In this document: positions 1 to 6,017 of the stretch, in pieces | Layout of the letters: every line of letters starts with the position of its first letter | Numbering within the stretch: the first letter of the stretch is position 1 | Assembly (NCBI GenBank): GCA_028873745.1 | Contig: JAPPNT010000221.1 | Span: 1-12,392, forward strand | DNA length: 12,392 nucleotides | Origin: Chloroflexota bacterium | GTDB taxonomy: Bacteria > Chloroflexota > Dehalococcoidia > Lucifugimonadales > UBA1127 | Direction of reading: 5' to 3' | The notes under the pieces: generated by a model | The model's input: the letters and a program-made list of their open reading frames with translations, nothing else | Databases searched by the model: none | What the model was told of the DNA's origin: nothing | Made by a program: the position numbers and the translations under genes

Positions 1-126
1 CTCCAGCTCCGGCACGAAGTACGACCGGTAGCCCAGCGCCTCCATCCGCCGCGCGAACTCCAGCGGTCCGATGACCCCGGACATGGAGACGCCGTTGTAC
101 TGCACCCCAAACCGGACCTGCGCCAT
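1..126 (-). CDS. LLM class flavin-dependent oxidoreductase (luciferase-like monooxygenase), N-terminal part
   Basis: Only the first 42 codons are present; the gene continues beyond the left edge. The start is an ATG (complement of 124-126) preceded by a clear Shine-Dalgarno AAGGAG (complement of 134-139) 7 bases away. The peptide starts MAQVRFGVQYNG and runs to LEFARRMEALGYRSYFVPE, which matches the first beta strand, first alpha helix and second strand (ALGY-S-FVPE) of the bacterial luciferase-like TIM barrel. Known members use reduced F420 or FMN to oxidise small molecules; the substrate cannot be told from this fragment. It lies just downstream of a membrane-protein gene on the same strand, with a terminator-like hairpin between them. 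Family call is fairly sure, function is not. Confidence 0.72.
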   Translation of the reverse strand, partial: MAQVRFGVQYNGVSMSGVIGPLEFARRMEALGYRSYFVPELE

Positions 127-140
127 GTGAACGCTCCTTG

Positions 141-183
141 AAACAACAGGGGTGCGCGGGCCGAAGCCTGACCCGCGCACCCC
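141..183 (-). terminator. Rho-independent terminator or attenuator upstream of the monooxygenase gene
   Basis: Bases 149-160 (GGGGTGCGCGGG) and 172-183 (CCCGCGCACCCC) are perfect reverse complements: a 12-bp GC stem with an 11-base loop. Read on the minus strand, the stem is followed by TGTTGTTTC, a T-rich stretch typical of an intrinsic terminator. It ends the unit of the membrane protein (stop at 242). The T tract runs almost directly into the AAGGAG of the next gene, so there is little room for a promoter after it and read-through or attenuation is possible. A second, smaller dyad (201-206 with 213-218) lies between it and the stop codon. Confidence 0.6.
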
Positions 184-241
184 GTGAGTACGGTCTGTCC
201 GAGGCCTCTCAGGGCCTCATGAATCGAGCGCTACTCGGCGG

Positions 242-952
242 TTAGGCCGCCTCTGCTGTCAGCTCGCTCCGTCCCTTGTACATGCCCAGCCCGATGATGA
301 ACAGGCAGATGCCGCCGATCCAGAGGATAGCGCTGTTCACATACAGCAGAAGGTCGAGGCCCAGGTCCGGTGAGTTCAGTGCAAAGATGAAGTTGACGAA
401 CCCCACGGCCCCGCCGATCACCAGGGTGTAGCTGGCGATCTTGTAGACGTCCATCGAGCTGAACCGCGCTGCCAGCCCGTAGCCCGTCAGGAACGTCGCG
501 ATCGGGAACAGCGCCAGGAACGCCATCGTGATTGCGATCGTGACCACGTGCACTTCCAGCGCCCCGGTCGCAAAGTCCAAGCCGGAGTGGCCGAGTTCGT
601 CCCGCTGAAGCAGGTGGATTGAGAAGTGCCGCATGCCCTGCGCGATGACAAGAATGCTCCATTCGATAATGGACGCAACAATGCCGAACTGCAGCAACCT
701 TCCGGCCAGCCCGCCCTGGCTGCTCGCCAGAGGATAGAGGCCCAGTGCGCCGAAGACCATGAGCATCATCGAGATGAGAATGAGGAACGTCATCCACTGC
801 GCGAGGACTGTATTGTTCGCCCAGGCGTCCACTGTCGAGGCGTAGTCGATCGGGTCTGCCGTGTCGATCAGGAAGTTCCCCGGCATGAACAGGGATCCCA
901 CAAAGGCAAGGGCCACTCCCAGCATGAGCGAAAGACCTGCTTGTTTGGTCAC
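242..952 (-). CDS. Hypothetical multi-pass membrane protein (236 aa)
   Basis: I do not recognise this family. The protein has about six hydrophobic segments (roughly residues 5-24, 52-73, 87-107, 133-160, 172-192 and 202-222), short charged loops and a small hydrophilic tail (YKGRSELTAEAA). After the first helix a polar loop of some 25 residues (IDTADPIDYASTVDAWANNT) precedes the second helix. Histidines cluster in the middle of the protein (in RHFSIH, ELGHSG and ALEVHVV) near membrane boundaries and could bind a metal or haem, but no known motif is evident. The reading frame stays open to 1237, but I chose the GTG at 952 because AGGAGAGGAGG (complement of 960-970) lies 7 bases upstream and the first helix starts right after it; the upstream translation is arginine-rich and not protein-like. 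It faces the 97-aa gene divergently and is transcribed toward the monooxygenase gene. Confidence 0.68.
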   Translation of the reverse strand: MTKQAGLSLMLGVALAFVGSLFMPGNFLIDTADPIDYASTVDAWANNTVLAQWMTFLILISMMLMVFGALGLYPLASSQGGLAGRLLQFGIVASIIEWSILVIAQGMRHFSIHLLQRDELGHSGLDFATGALEVHVVTIAITMAFLALFPIATFLTGYGLAARFSSMDVYKIASYTLVIGGAVGFVNFIFALNSPDLGLDLLLYVNSAILWIGGICLFIIGLGMYKGRSELTAEAA

Positions 953-1257
953 AATGACGCCTCCTCTCCTACTTCCCTGCACGCCGTCGGCGGGAGTCGC
1001 GCGACGGGTGTTCCTTCCCACGCCACGCAGAATACCATCGGGCACAACCCCCCACAACAGATGAAACAATAATGAGACAAGTGAGACTGCTACGAAATCG
1101 GTAGGCATTTGCCACGGCTGGTAACCCCGCCTCTCGCCCGTTCCGGCGAGCCTCCGGGCCTGTCCCTTCCCGCGCGTGTTGCATACGGGGGCTTGACCTT
1201 GCGCCCGACGGGCTGCCGGTGTACGTTGCCGGCGCATCCAAAGACAGGGAGGGACTG
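953..1257. other. Divergent intergenic region
   Basis: This 305-base gap separates two divergently transcribed genes. It holds the Shine-Dalgarno and a candidate promoter for the leftward membrane protein. On the right, AGGGAGGG precedes the ATG at 1258. TTGACC at 1193-1198 resembles a -35 box, but no -10 box lies at normal spacing, so I do not call a rightward promoter. No RNA gene or long repeat was seen. Confidence 0.5.
1029..1057 (-). promoter_or_regulatory. Candidate sigma-70-type promoter for the membrane protein gene
   Basis: Read on the minus strand, TTGTGG (complement of 1052-1057) is followed after 17 bases by TATTCT (complement of 1029-1034). Both match the -35/-10 consensus in four to five of six positions, in a local AT-rich patch of GC-rich DNA. 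A start near 1022 would leave a leader of about 70 bases before the GTG at 952. Judged by eye only. Confidence 0.35.
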
Positions 1258-1551
1258 ATGGCGAATGAGATCACCCAGCCCGTTCTCGACGCGCTGGTGG
1301 GCACCGTGAGCAGAGGCATGATGGACAGCAAACTGGAACGACCCCCGCTCGACCAGCAGGAGCCGGACCAGGAACGCGTGGACACGCTGGCTTCTATGGT
1401 GGCCCGCTACCTGGTCGCCAACGAGGACCTACTGCGCCGCCTGTATAACGAACCGGACCTGGTCAGAGGGGCGATCTACGCAGTGGGGCGTGCTCTGGTG
1501 GCGGAACTGCTGGCACAGGAGGTCGGCGCACAGCCCCTGCCCAAGACGTAG
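1258..1551 (+). CDS. Hypothetical acidic helical protein (97 aa)
   Basis: No family recognised. The protein (MANEITQPVLDALVGTVSRG...) has no membrane segment or signal peptide. It is rich in Asp, Glu, Leu and Ala and looks mostly helical, with a proline/glutamine-rich polar linker (about residues 28-41, PPLDQQEPDQER) between an N-terminal and a longer C-terminal helical part. It has no cysteine and no visible catalytic motif. I chose the ATG at 1258 rather than the in-frame GTG at 1219 because AGGGAGGG sits directly upstream. The codon choice is GC-rich like its neighbours, which supports a real gene. It lies upstream of the antiporter operon in the same direction, but about 190 bases separate its stop from that operon's own promoter, so a functional link is unproven. 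Confidence 0.55.
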   Translation: MANEITQPVLDALVGTVSRGMMDSKLERPPLDQQEPDQERVDTLASMVARYLVANEDLLRRLYNEPDLVRGAIYAVGRALVAELLAQEVGAQPLPKT

Positions 1552-1743
1552 ACCCTTCGGGACCGCGACACTAACGGCTCCCAAGCCATCGGGAGCGTCA
1601 GCAATCGAGCGGCGGCGTCGAAATATGCATGTCGCCAGGGTGAGCGCCAAGCGAGTGTTCCCTCCGCAAGGCCGCGTAGGGATAGAGGAAGAGCAGCGAC
1701 GGAACGCCCAACCCTGGAAGAGCGTGTCGGAGCTTCGGCGTTC

Positions 1744-1773
1744 TTGACACGGCGATTCGGCGAAACGTAGACT
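1744..1773 (+). promoter_or_regulatory. Promoter of the Mrp-type antiporter operon
   Basis: TTGACA at 1744-1749 is a perfect -35 consensus. After 18 bases comes TAGACT at 1768-1773, which fits TANNNT and TATAAT in four of six positions. Transcription would start near 1780, giving a leader of about 75 bases before the ATG at 1856. This is the only strong sigma-70-type signal ahead of the eleven-gene run. Assigned by inspection; the start point is inferred. Confidence 0.6.
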
Positions 1774-1787
1774 CCCCGCTAGTTGGC

Positions 1788-1830
1788 GACTCGCTCCGCC
1801 TTGGCTGTGAAGCCCCTAGTCGGAGGAGTC
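1788..1830 (+). promoter_or_regulatory. Structured 5' leader (nested hairpin) of the antiporter operon
   Basis: Bases 1788-1798 (GACTCGCTCCG) can pair with 1821-1830 (CGGAGGAGTC), forming ten base pairs with one bulged G at 1793. Inside the loop, GGCT (1803-1806) and AGCC (1811-1814) close a GTGA tetraloop of the GNRA type. The element starts about 8 bases after the inferred transcription start and ends 13 bases before the AGGTGG of mrpE. GGAGGAG at 1822-1828 looks like a strong Shine-Dalgarno without a start codon after it and is buried in the stem. It matches no riboswitch class I know; a role in controlling translation of mrpE is an inference. Confidence 0.4.
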
Positions 1831-1855
1831 TCGAACGCTCCCCAGGTGGAACGGA

Positions 1856-2467
1856 ATGCGTGGAAGCGCCCGCCCCGATCAGACCCCTTCAAGTCCCTGG
1901 AAGAGACCTGTGCGCATGGCGATACAGGGCGCCGCCCTGTTCGGGCTGTGGGTAGCCTTCTCAGGAGACCTCAGCGTTGAATTCCTGGCGTGGGGGGGCA
2001 TCGCAACCGTTGTCGCCATTACCTTCTCCGAGCTGCTCTTCCGCGGGACCCATGAGCACACCTTCACTGCGCTGCCGTCACGGTTCGGCTGGTACGTGTG
2101 GACGGCAGTCCGGTTCCTCCTCTACCACCCATGGATGGCCTACCAGATCACGGCGGCCAGCATCCACGTTGCATACCTGGTGCTGCACCCGCGCATTCCC
2201 ATAGAGCCGGCGCTGGTCGAGTTCGAGACCTCGCTGGTCTCCGAGCCTGCGCACGTGTTGCTGGCGCAGTCGATTACGCTCACCCCCGGCACGGTCACCG
2301 TCGACGCCTTTGAGGGTACGCTCCTGGTCCACTGCCTCTCGCGATTGACCCGGGAACAGCTGGCGCAAGGGAGCATCCAGCGCCGGGTCGCCGGAGTGTT
2401 TGCGGAGCCGGCCGCCGACCGGGTTGAGCTTACCGACGTCCTGCGTCCCGGGCAGGTGCCGCTATGA
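1856..2467 (+). CDS. mrpE: Mrp-type Na+/H+ antiporter subunit E (MrpE/MnhE)
   Basis: Small membrane subunit of the Mrp cation/proton antiporter, homologous to MbhA of membrane-bound hydrogenases. Recognised by the family signature SEPAHVLLAQSITLTPGTVT (residues 129-148) and by the N-terminal helical region with FGLWVAFSGDLS (29-40). Two to three membrane helices lie before residue 115; the rest is a cytoplasmic alpha/beta domain. The ATG at 1856 has AGGTGG 6 bases upstream, giving 203 aa, longer than the usual 160-180. An alternative ATG at 1916 gives 183 aa, closer to family length, but only a weak GGAAGAG stands 10 bases before it. The extra 20 residues are polar and end in WKRPVR, acceptable as a positive cytoplasmic N terminus. 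First gene of the operon; its stop overlaps the next start as ATGA. Family call is sure, the start is not. Confidence 0.9.
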   Translation: MRGSARPDQTPSSPWKRPVRMAIQGAALFGLWVAFSGDLSVEFLAWGGIATVVAITFSELLFRGTHEHTFTALPSRFGWYVWTAVRFLLYHPWMAYQITAASIHVAYLVLHPRIPIEPALVEFETSLVSEPAHVLLAQSITLTPGTVTVDAFEGTLLVHCLSRLTREQLAQGSIQRRVAGVFAEPAADRVELTDVLRPGQVPL

Positions 2468-2751
2468 CCGAGTTCACGGCTGTTGCCGCCGTGATCATTG
2501 GCATCAGCGCCGTGGCGTTCTGGAGGCTGCTGCGAGGGCCAACGGTGTTCGACCGCCTGCTCGCTGCCTCGGCCGTCGCCACGAACGCCATCGCCCTGCT
2601 GGCCGTGACTGGCTTCATCTTCGACCGGCCGGACATGTTCGTCGATTTGGCTCTCACGTACGCGTTGTTGAACTTCATCGGCTCGGTGGTCGCCGGCAAG
2701 TACCTCGAACGCCACGCAGGCGACGAACCGGCTGAGCGAGAGGGGACATGA
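2464..2751 (+). CDS. mrpF: Mrp-type Na+/H+ antiporter subunit F (MrpF/MnhF)
   Basis: A 95-residue protein with three membrane helices, equivalent to MbhB. The family motif RLLRGPTVFDRLLAAS (residues 21-36) links helix one to helix two, and DLALTYALLNFIGSVVAGKY (61-80) forms helix three. MrpF has no channel of its own; in Mrp structures it packs with MrpE, MrpG and the MrpA C-terminal region in the cation-translocating half of the complex. The ATG overlaps the mrpE stop by four bases (ATGA at 2464-2467), which implies translational coupling. The length is normal and all hallmark residues are present. The hydrophilic acidic tail (ERHAGDEPAEREGT) is somewhat extended. Confidence 0.93.
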   Translation: MTEFTAVAAVIIGISAVAFWRLLRGPTVFDRLLAASAVATNAIALLAVTGFIFDRPDMFVDLALTYALLNFIGSVVAGKYLERHAGDEPAEREGT

Positions 2752-3077
2752 ACATCGTAGCGCTGGCCCTGATGGCGGCTGGACTCTTCTTCATGGCGAT
2801 CGCCGTGATCGGACTGGTGCGCCTTCCGGACTTCTTCAGCCGTGTTCACGCCGTTTCCAAGTCGGAAACGCTTGGCATCACCCTGCTCCTGTTGGGGCTG
2901 CTGGTCTCCGCAGGGGTCAGCCTGACCGGACTGAAGCTCGCCCTCATCGTGCTCTTCGTCGCCATATCCAACCCCGTGGGCGTCCACGTCCTGACGCGGG
3001 CCGCAGTCCGGAACGGACTCATGCCCTGGCGGCGTGATGGTCTGCACCTGGCGAGCGAGGCTCAAGGTGAACGCTAG
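2748..3077 (+). CDS. mrpG: Mrp-type Na+/H+ antiporter subunit G (MrpG/MnhG)
   Basis: A 109-residue subunit with three membrane helices, equivalent to MbhC. The signature IGLVRLPDFFSRVHAVSKSE (residues 21-40) follows the first helix and is the family hallmark. The next helices cover about 43-56 and 62-77, and ISNPVGVHVLTRAA (73-86) matches the end of the third helix, where the family has a conserved N/TxPxxxHxL pattern. It acts as a scaffold in the cation-translocating half of the antiporter. The start overlaps the mrpF stop as ATGA (2748-2751). The tail of about 20 residues (RRDGLHLASEAQGER) is hydrophilic. A gap of 51 bases follows, the largest inside the operon. Confidence 0.93.
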   Translation: MNIVALALMAAGLFFMAIAVIGLVRLPDFFSRVHAVSKSETLGITLLLLGLLVSAGVSLTGLKLALIVLFVAISNPVGVHVLTRAAVRNGLMPWRRDGLHLASEAQGER

Positions 3078-3128
3078 GCCGCGCCGGACCTGCGGGGTCT
3101 GCAGCGAGTGGAGCGTGGTAGGAGAAAC

Positions 3129-3374
3129 ATGATCTGGCAACTGGAGTTGGCGCTGTTCGCGATGCTGGTGGTACCGGCTATTGTCGCCCTGCAGGTGCGC
3201 GACCTCATCGCATCCGTGGCGGCGCTCACCATCTACAGCCTCATTGTGGCGGCGCTGCTGGCCATGATGGGCGCGGTTGACGTCGCGCTCACTGAAGCGG
3301 CGCTGGGCGCCGGCATCACCGGCGTGCTGTTCATCGGCGCCCTCAGCCTCACGAGACGGAGGTCGGTCGATTGA
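3129..3374 (+). CDS. MbhD-like / DUF4040 subunit: separate first part of the MrpA C-terminal region
   Basis: An 81-residue protein with three membrane helices (about residues 4-22, 29-48 and 58-75). The motif VDVALTEAALGAGITGVLF (50-68) is diagnostic of the domain that in canonical MrpA lies behind the NuoL-like part and in archaeal Mbh is the separate subunit MbhD. Here it is an independent gene, so MrpA is split. The acidic residues D51 and E56 are the conserved charges of this helix and are thought to lie on the ion path near the MrpA/MrpF/MrpG interface. I chose the ATG at 3129 because TAGGAG (3119-3124) precedes it; a longer start at 3108 would add a charged MERGRRN stretch. Its TGA overlaps the TTG start of the next gene. 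Confidence 0.85.
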   Translation: MIWQLELALFAMLVVPAIVALQVRDLIASVAALTIYSLIVAALLAMMGAVDVALTEAALGAGITGVLFIGALSLTRRRSVD

Positions 3375-3661
3375 GGTGGCTCACGCTGGCGTTTCTCATC
3401 AGCTTCCAGGCGCTGTTCATCTACGTATCGCTCGACCTGCCGGACCGGGCCGACCCCAACGCACCCGCGAACGTCCACCTTTCGCCCGAGTTTGTCGAGC
3501 AGGGCGAGAAGGAAATCGAGATACCAAACCTGGTCACGGCGGTGCAGGCCGATTTCAGGAGCTACGATACCCTGGGGGAAACACTCGTGATCTTTACGGC
3601 GGGGCTGTGTGTCCTACTTGTGCTGATGAGGGGGTCCAGGACCGATGACCGAGCCCCATGA
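3371..3661 (+). CDS. MbhE-like subunit: separate last part of the MrpA C-terminal region
   Basis: A 96-residue protein with an N-terminal helix (about 4-20), a polar extracytoplasmic loop of some 35 residues and a C-terminal helix (about 67-86). The motif NLVTAVQADFRSYDTLGET (53-71) matches the end of canonical MrpA and the archaeal subunit MbhE, where the pattern N.V..(V/I)..DFRg.DTlGE is nearly invariant. The start is a TTG at 3371 that overlaps the previous stop by four bases (TTGA); no ATG or GTG would keep the first helix. The end overlaps the mrpB start by 17 bases. With the preceding gene it supplies what the C terminus of one-piece MrpA does elsewhere. Confidence 0.83.
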   Translation: MRWLTLAFLISFQALFIYVSLDLPDRADPNAPANVHLSPEFVEQGEKEIEIPNLVTAVQADFRSYDTLGETLVIFTAGLCVLLVLMRGSRTDDRAP

Positions 3662-4103
3662 CAGCCTAATCCTCCACTTCATCGTGCGGGCCTTCATGGT
3701 GCCGTTCATCATCGTGTTCGGCATCTACGTCCTGGTGCATGGCGAAGCGAGCCCCGGTGGAGGATTCCAGGCGGGGGCCATCGTGGCCGCGGCATTCGTG
3801 CTGGCACGGCTCACCCTCGGCAGAGAGCATGCCGTCAACCGCTTCCCCACCCGGGTCCTCATCTGGACGGCGAGCCTTGGCATGGCGGTGTACTTGCTCG
3901 CCGGCGTCGTACCGCTGTTCTTCGGCGCCAACTTCCTCGACTACAGTCAGTTGCCCGTCGGGTGGTTCAACAACATTGCCACGCACGATGAGACATTGCG
4001 CGCCAGGGGCATCTTCATCGTCGAGTTCGGCGTGTTCCTGGCCGTCCTCGGCACGCTGGGGATCCTGTACGACTACCTGACCGAGCGGTACCTGGATGAT
4101 TGA
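3645..4103 (+). CDS. mrpB: Mrp-type Na+/H+ antiporter subunit B (MrpB/MnhB)
   Basis: A 152-residue membrane subunit with four helices, equivalent to MbhF. The hallmark HGEASPGGGFQAGAIVAAAF (residues 32-51) is complete. A further motif, RGIFIVEFGVFLAVLGTLGI (121-140), forms the last helix and matches the family's EiGvflav pattern, including the glutamate E127. The loop at about 93-118 (GANFLDYSQLPVGWFNN) is extracytoplasmic in family models. The start lies inside the end of the MbhE-like gene (17-base overlap), and the stop overlaps mrpC by 8 bases. Length is typical and nothing is missing. The subunit helps to build the ion path between the MrpA C-terminal fragments and MrpC/MrpD. Confidence 0.94.
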   Translation: MTEPHDSLILHFIVRAFMVPFIIVFGIYVLVHGEASPGGGFQAGAIVAAAFVLARLTLGREHAVNRFPTRVLIWTASLGMAVYLLAGVVPLFFGANFLDYSQLPVGWFNNIATHDETLRARGIFIVEFGVFLAVLGTLGILYDYLTERYLDD

Positions 4104-4470
4104 AGAGATTGCGGCCCGATTCCCCTATTGGATGTGCGCGGCGTTGATCGCCGTCGGCCTGTTTGGCATGATCCAAAAGCGGAGCCTCGTGAAGAAGCTC
4201 ATCGGCATGAACATTCTCCAGTCCGCAATCATCCTCTTCTTTGTGGCGGGCGGCCTCCGCGAAGGCGCTACGCTGCCCATCCTGCTCGAGCAGGGCGCGG
4301 GCAACGCCGACGCCGCTGACTACGTCAACCCGCTGCCCCATGTGCTCATGCTCACGGCAATTGTCGTGAACGTCGCGATCACCGGCGTCGCGCTGGCCTT
4401 CCTGGTGCGCATCCACCGCGAGTTTGGCAGCTTGGACGAGGAATCCCTCATAGAGCAGGTGCGCCAATAG
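4096..4470 (+). CDS. mrpC: Mrp-type Na+/H+ antiporter subunit C (MrpC/MnhC, NuoK-like)
   Basis: A 124-residue protein with three helices, homologous to NuoK of complex I and MbhG. Seen: LIGMNILQSAIILFFVAGG (residues 35-53) with the conserved G-N-x-x-Q-(S/A) pattern of helix two, and NPLPHVLMLTAIVVNVAITG (78-97), the family signature PlPhaLvLTaIVIg.a at helix three. The loop between them (GAGNADAADYV) is acidic. The short tail HREFGSLDEESLIEQ is cytoplasmic. In Mrp and complex I this subunit connects the antiporter-like subunit (MrpD/NuoN) to the rest of the membrane arm. Starts ATG 4096, overlapping mrpB. Its TAG stop overlaps a possible ATA start of the next gene (ATAG at 4467-4470). Confidence 0.94.
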   Translation: MIEEIAARFPYWMCAALIAVGLFGMIQKRSLVKKLIGMNILQSAIILFFVAGGLREGATLPILLEQGAGNADAADYVNPLPHVLMLTAIVVNVAITGVALAFLVRIHREFGSLDEESLIEQVRQ

Positions 4471-6017
4471 AAGACCAACTCCCCATCCTGATCCTGCTGC
4501 CGCCGCTGCTGCTGGCAGTGGTCATCCCTGTTGTGACGCGCACGCGGTCCGGCGTTGCGTTCTCGTTGGCGCTGGGCGGCTCGGCGCTCTCCACGGCCGC
4601 CTCCGCCTGGGCGTTGGCGGAGGTGCTCGCGAACGGCAGCATTCGCTATGACCTGGGCGGATGGGCCCCGCCGGTGGGGATCCAGTACGTCGTCGACGAG
4701 GTCAGCGCATTCGTGGCGCTGGTCGTCACAAGCGTAGCGACGCTGGTGATCGCGGGGACGAGACGCTGGGCGGAGCGAGAGGCCGGCGCCCGCGCGGGGC
4801 CCTTCTACGCCCTCGTCATGCTGCTGTTGGCCGGACTCGGCGGCATGGTGGTCACGGCTGACCTCTTCAACCTGTTCGTGTTCCTGGAGATATCGTCACT
4901 GGCCGCCTATACCCTGGTGTTCCTGGGCGGGCGCGCGGGCATGCTGGCCGGCTTTCGCTATCTGGTCCTGGGTTCCATCGGCGGCGCCTTCTACCTTCTG
5001 GGCGTCGGTTTCCTCTACTTCAGCACCGGGACGCTCAACATGGAGGAGACTGCAACGATTCTTGCCGCAAGCCCATCATCGAGGTCCGTGCAGGCAGGGG
5101 CCGTCTTCATCTTCGTGGGGCTGGGCCTGAAGATGGCGCTGGTGCCGCTGCACCTGTGGCTTCCCGACGCCTACACCCACGCGCCCTCATCGGTGAACTC
5201 GCTCCTTGCGCCGATTATGACCAAGGTCGGCGCCTACGCGATGGTCCGCATGTTCCTGAGCGTGTTCCCGGACGGCTACCTGAAGGACGAGGCGCTGGTG
5301 GCCGACGGACTGCTCGTCCTGGGACTCGTCGGCATCGTCTTTGGCTCCGTGGCCGCGATAAGGCAATCGGACATCCGCAGGATGCTCGCCTACAGCTCGA
5401 TAGGCCAGCTCGGTCTGATCGCTGTGGGCATAGGGCTCGCGACGCCCCTGGGGTTGGTCGCAGCGCTGCTGCACGTGATGAACCACGCGGTGATGAAGGG
5501 GACGCTCTTCCTGGCGGCGGCCTCGGTGCGCCTCTCGACCGGCCTGTCGAGCGTGAACGGCCTGACCGGCCTGGGACGTGCGATGCCCCTGACCATGGCC
5601 TGCTTCACCCTCGGCGCGCTCTCCATGGTGGGCATCCCTCCCATGGCCGGCTTCTTCAGCAAGTGGTGGGCGGCCCAGGCGGGCGTGGAGTCCGGCCAGT
5701 GGGTCGTCGTGGCAGTCGTTCTCGGCAGCTCTCTGCTGACGGCCGTCTACGTCTTCATCGTGCTGGAGCGCGTCTACCTGCGTCCGGCGCTGCCGGCCGA
5801 AGGCCACGAGGCCTCCGAAGAAACGGGCGTGCCCGTTGACGAGACAGGCGATGCCCCTGACGCTTCGGACGAGGGCGTGCCTGCGCACGTGAGAGGCGCT
5901 TCCGAGTCACCGGTCGACGTTGTCCTGCCCCTCGCAGTCCTTGCCCTTGCGACGGTGGTACTCGGGGTAGCAAACTCGTTCATCGTGACACACGTATTGG
6001 AGCCTGGCGTCCGATGA
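4467..6017 (+). CDS. mrpD: Mrp-type Na+/H+ antiporter subunit D (MrpD/MnhD)
   Basis: A proton-channel subunit of the NuoL/M/N family with about 14 helices. Numbered from 4467 (516 aa), it keeps the channel residues: Glu141 in TM5 (DLFNLFVFLEISSLAAYTLV), Lys222 in TM7 (GLGLKMALVPLHLWLPDAYT), Lys253 in TM8 (TKVGAYAMVR) and Lys344 in TM12 (NHAVMKGTLF). The first conventional start is GTG 4518, but it falls in the first helix; homologues begin with an LPILiPl-type helix, encoded here from 4467 (IEDQLPILILLPPLL). No ATG, GTG or TTG lies there, while AGGTG (4457-4461) stands 5 bases before an ATA that overlaps the mrpC stop. I therefore place the start at this ATA, provisionally. The last loop before the final helix has a long acidic insert (about 5799-5919). 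It overlaps the next gene as ATGA. Confidence 0.9.
   Translation: MEDQLPILILLPPLLLAVVIPVVTRTRSGVAFSLALGGSALSTAASAWALAEVLANGSIRYDLGGWAPPVGIQYVVDEVSAFVALVVTSVATLVIAGTRRWAEREAGARAGPFYALVMLLLAGLGGMVVTADLFNLFVFLEISSLAAYTLVFLGGRAGMLAGFRYLVLGSIGGAFYLLGVGFLYFSTGTLNMEETATILAASPSSRSVQAGAVFIFVGLGLKMALVPLHLWLPDAYTHAPSSVNSLLAPIMTKVGAYAMVRMFLSVFPDGYLKDEALVADGLLVLGLVGIVFGSVAAIRQSDIRRMLAYSSIGQLGLIAVGIGLATPLGLVAALLHVMNHAVMKGTLFLAAASVRLSTGLSSVNGLTGLGRAMPLTMACFTLGALSMVGIPPMAGFFSKWWAAQAGVESGQWVVVAVVLGSSLLTAVYVFIVLERVYLRPALPAEGHEASEETGVPVDETGDAPDASDEGVPAHVRGASESPVDVVLPLAVLALATVVLGVANSFIVTHVLEPGVR

Larger units (their letters stand above)
1552..1855. other. Intergenic region upstream of the antiporter operon
   Basis: This 304-base stretch has three parts. 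Just after the 97-aa gene is a small dyad, GCTCCC at 1577-1582 with GGGAGC at 1591-1596, which could stop transcription but lacks a T tract. From about 1600 to 1740 I see no structure and no credible gene; open frames there are Arg/Ser-rich. The last 110 bases carry the operon promoter and a foldable leader, listed separately. Confidence 0.5.

Noticed and set aside
953..1237. N-terminal extension of the membrane protein up to 331 aa
   Set aside because: The added part is Arg-rich and unlike the rest, while a strong AGGAGAGGAGG stands just before the GTG at 952, and a likely promoter lies inside the extension.
1490..1980. Two short plus-strand frames (85 and 65 aa) in and around the gap before mrpE
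   Set aside because: They overlap the 97-aa gene, the operon promoter and the start of mrpE in another frame, and show no protein-like composition.
5156..5839. 227-aa plus-strand frame inside mrpD
   Set aside because: An Arg/Gly/Pro-rich out-of-frame reading of a clear mrpD sequence.
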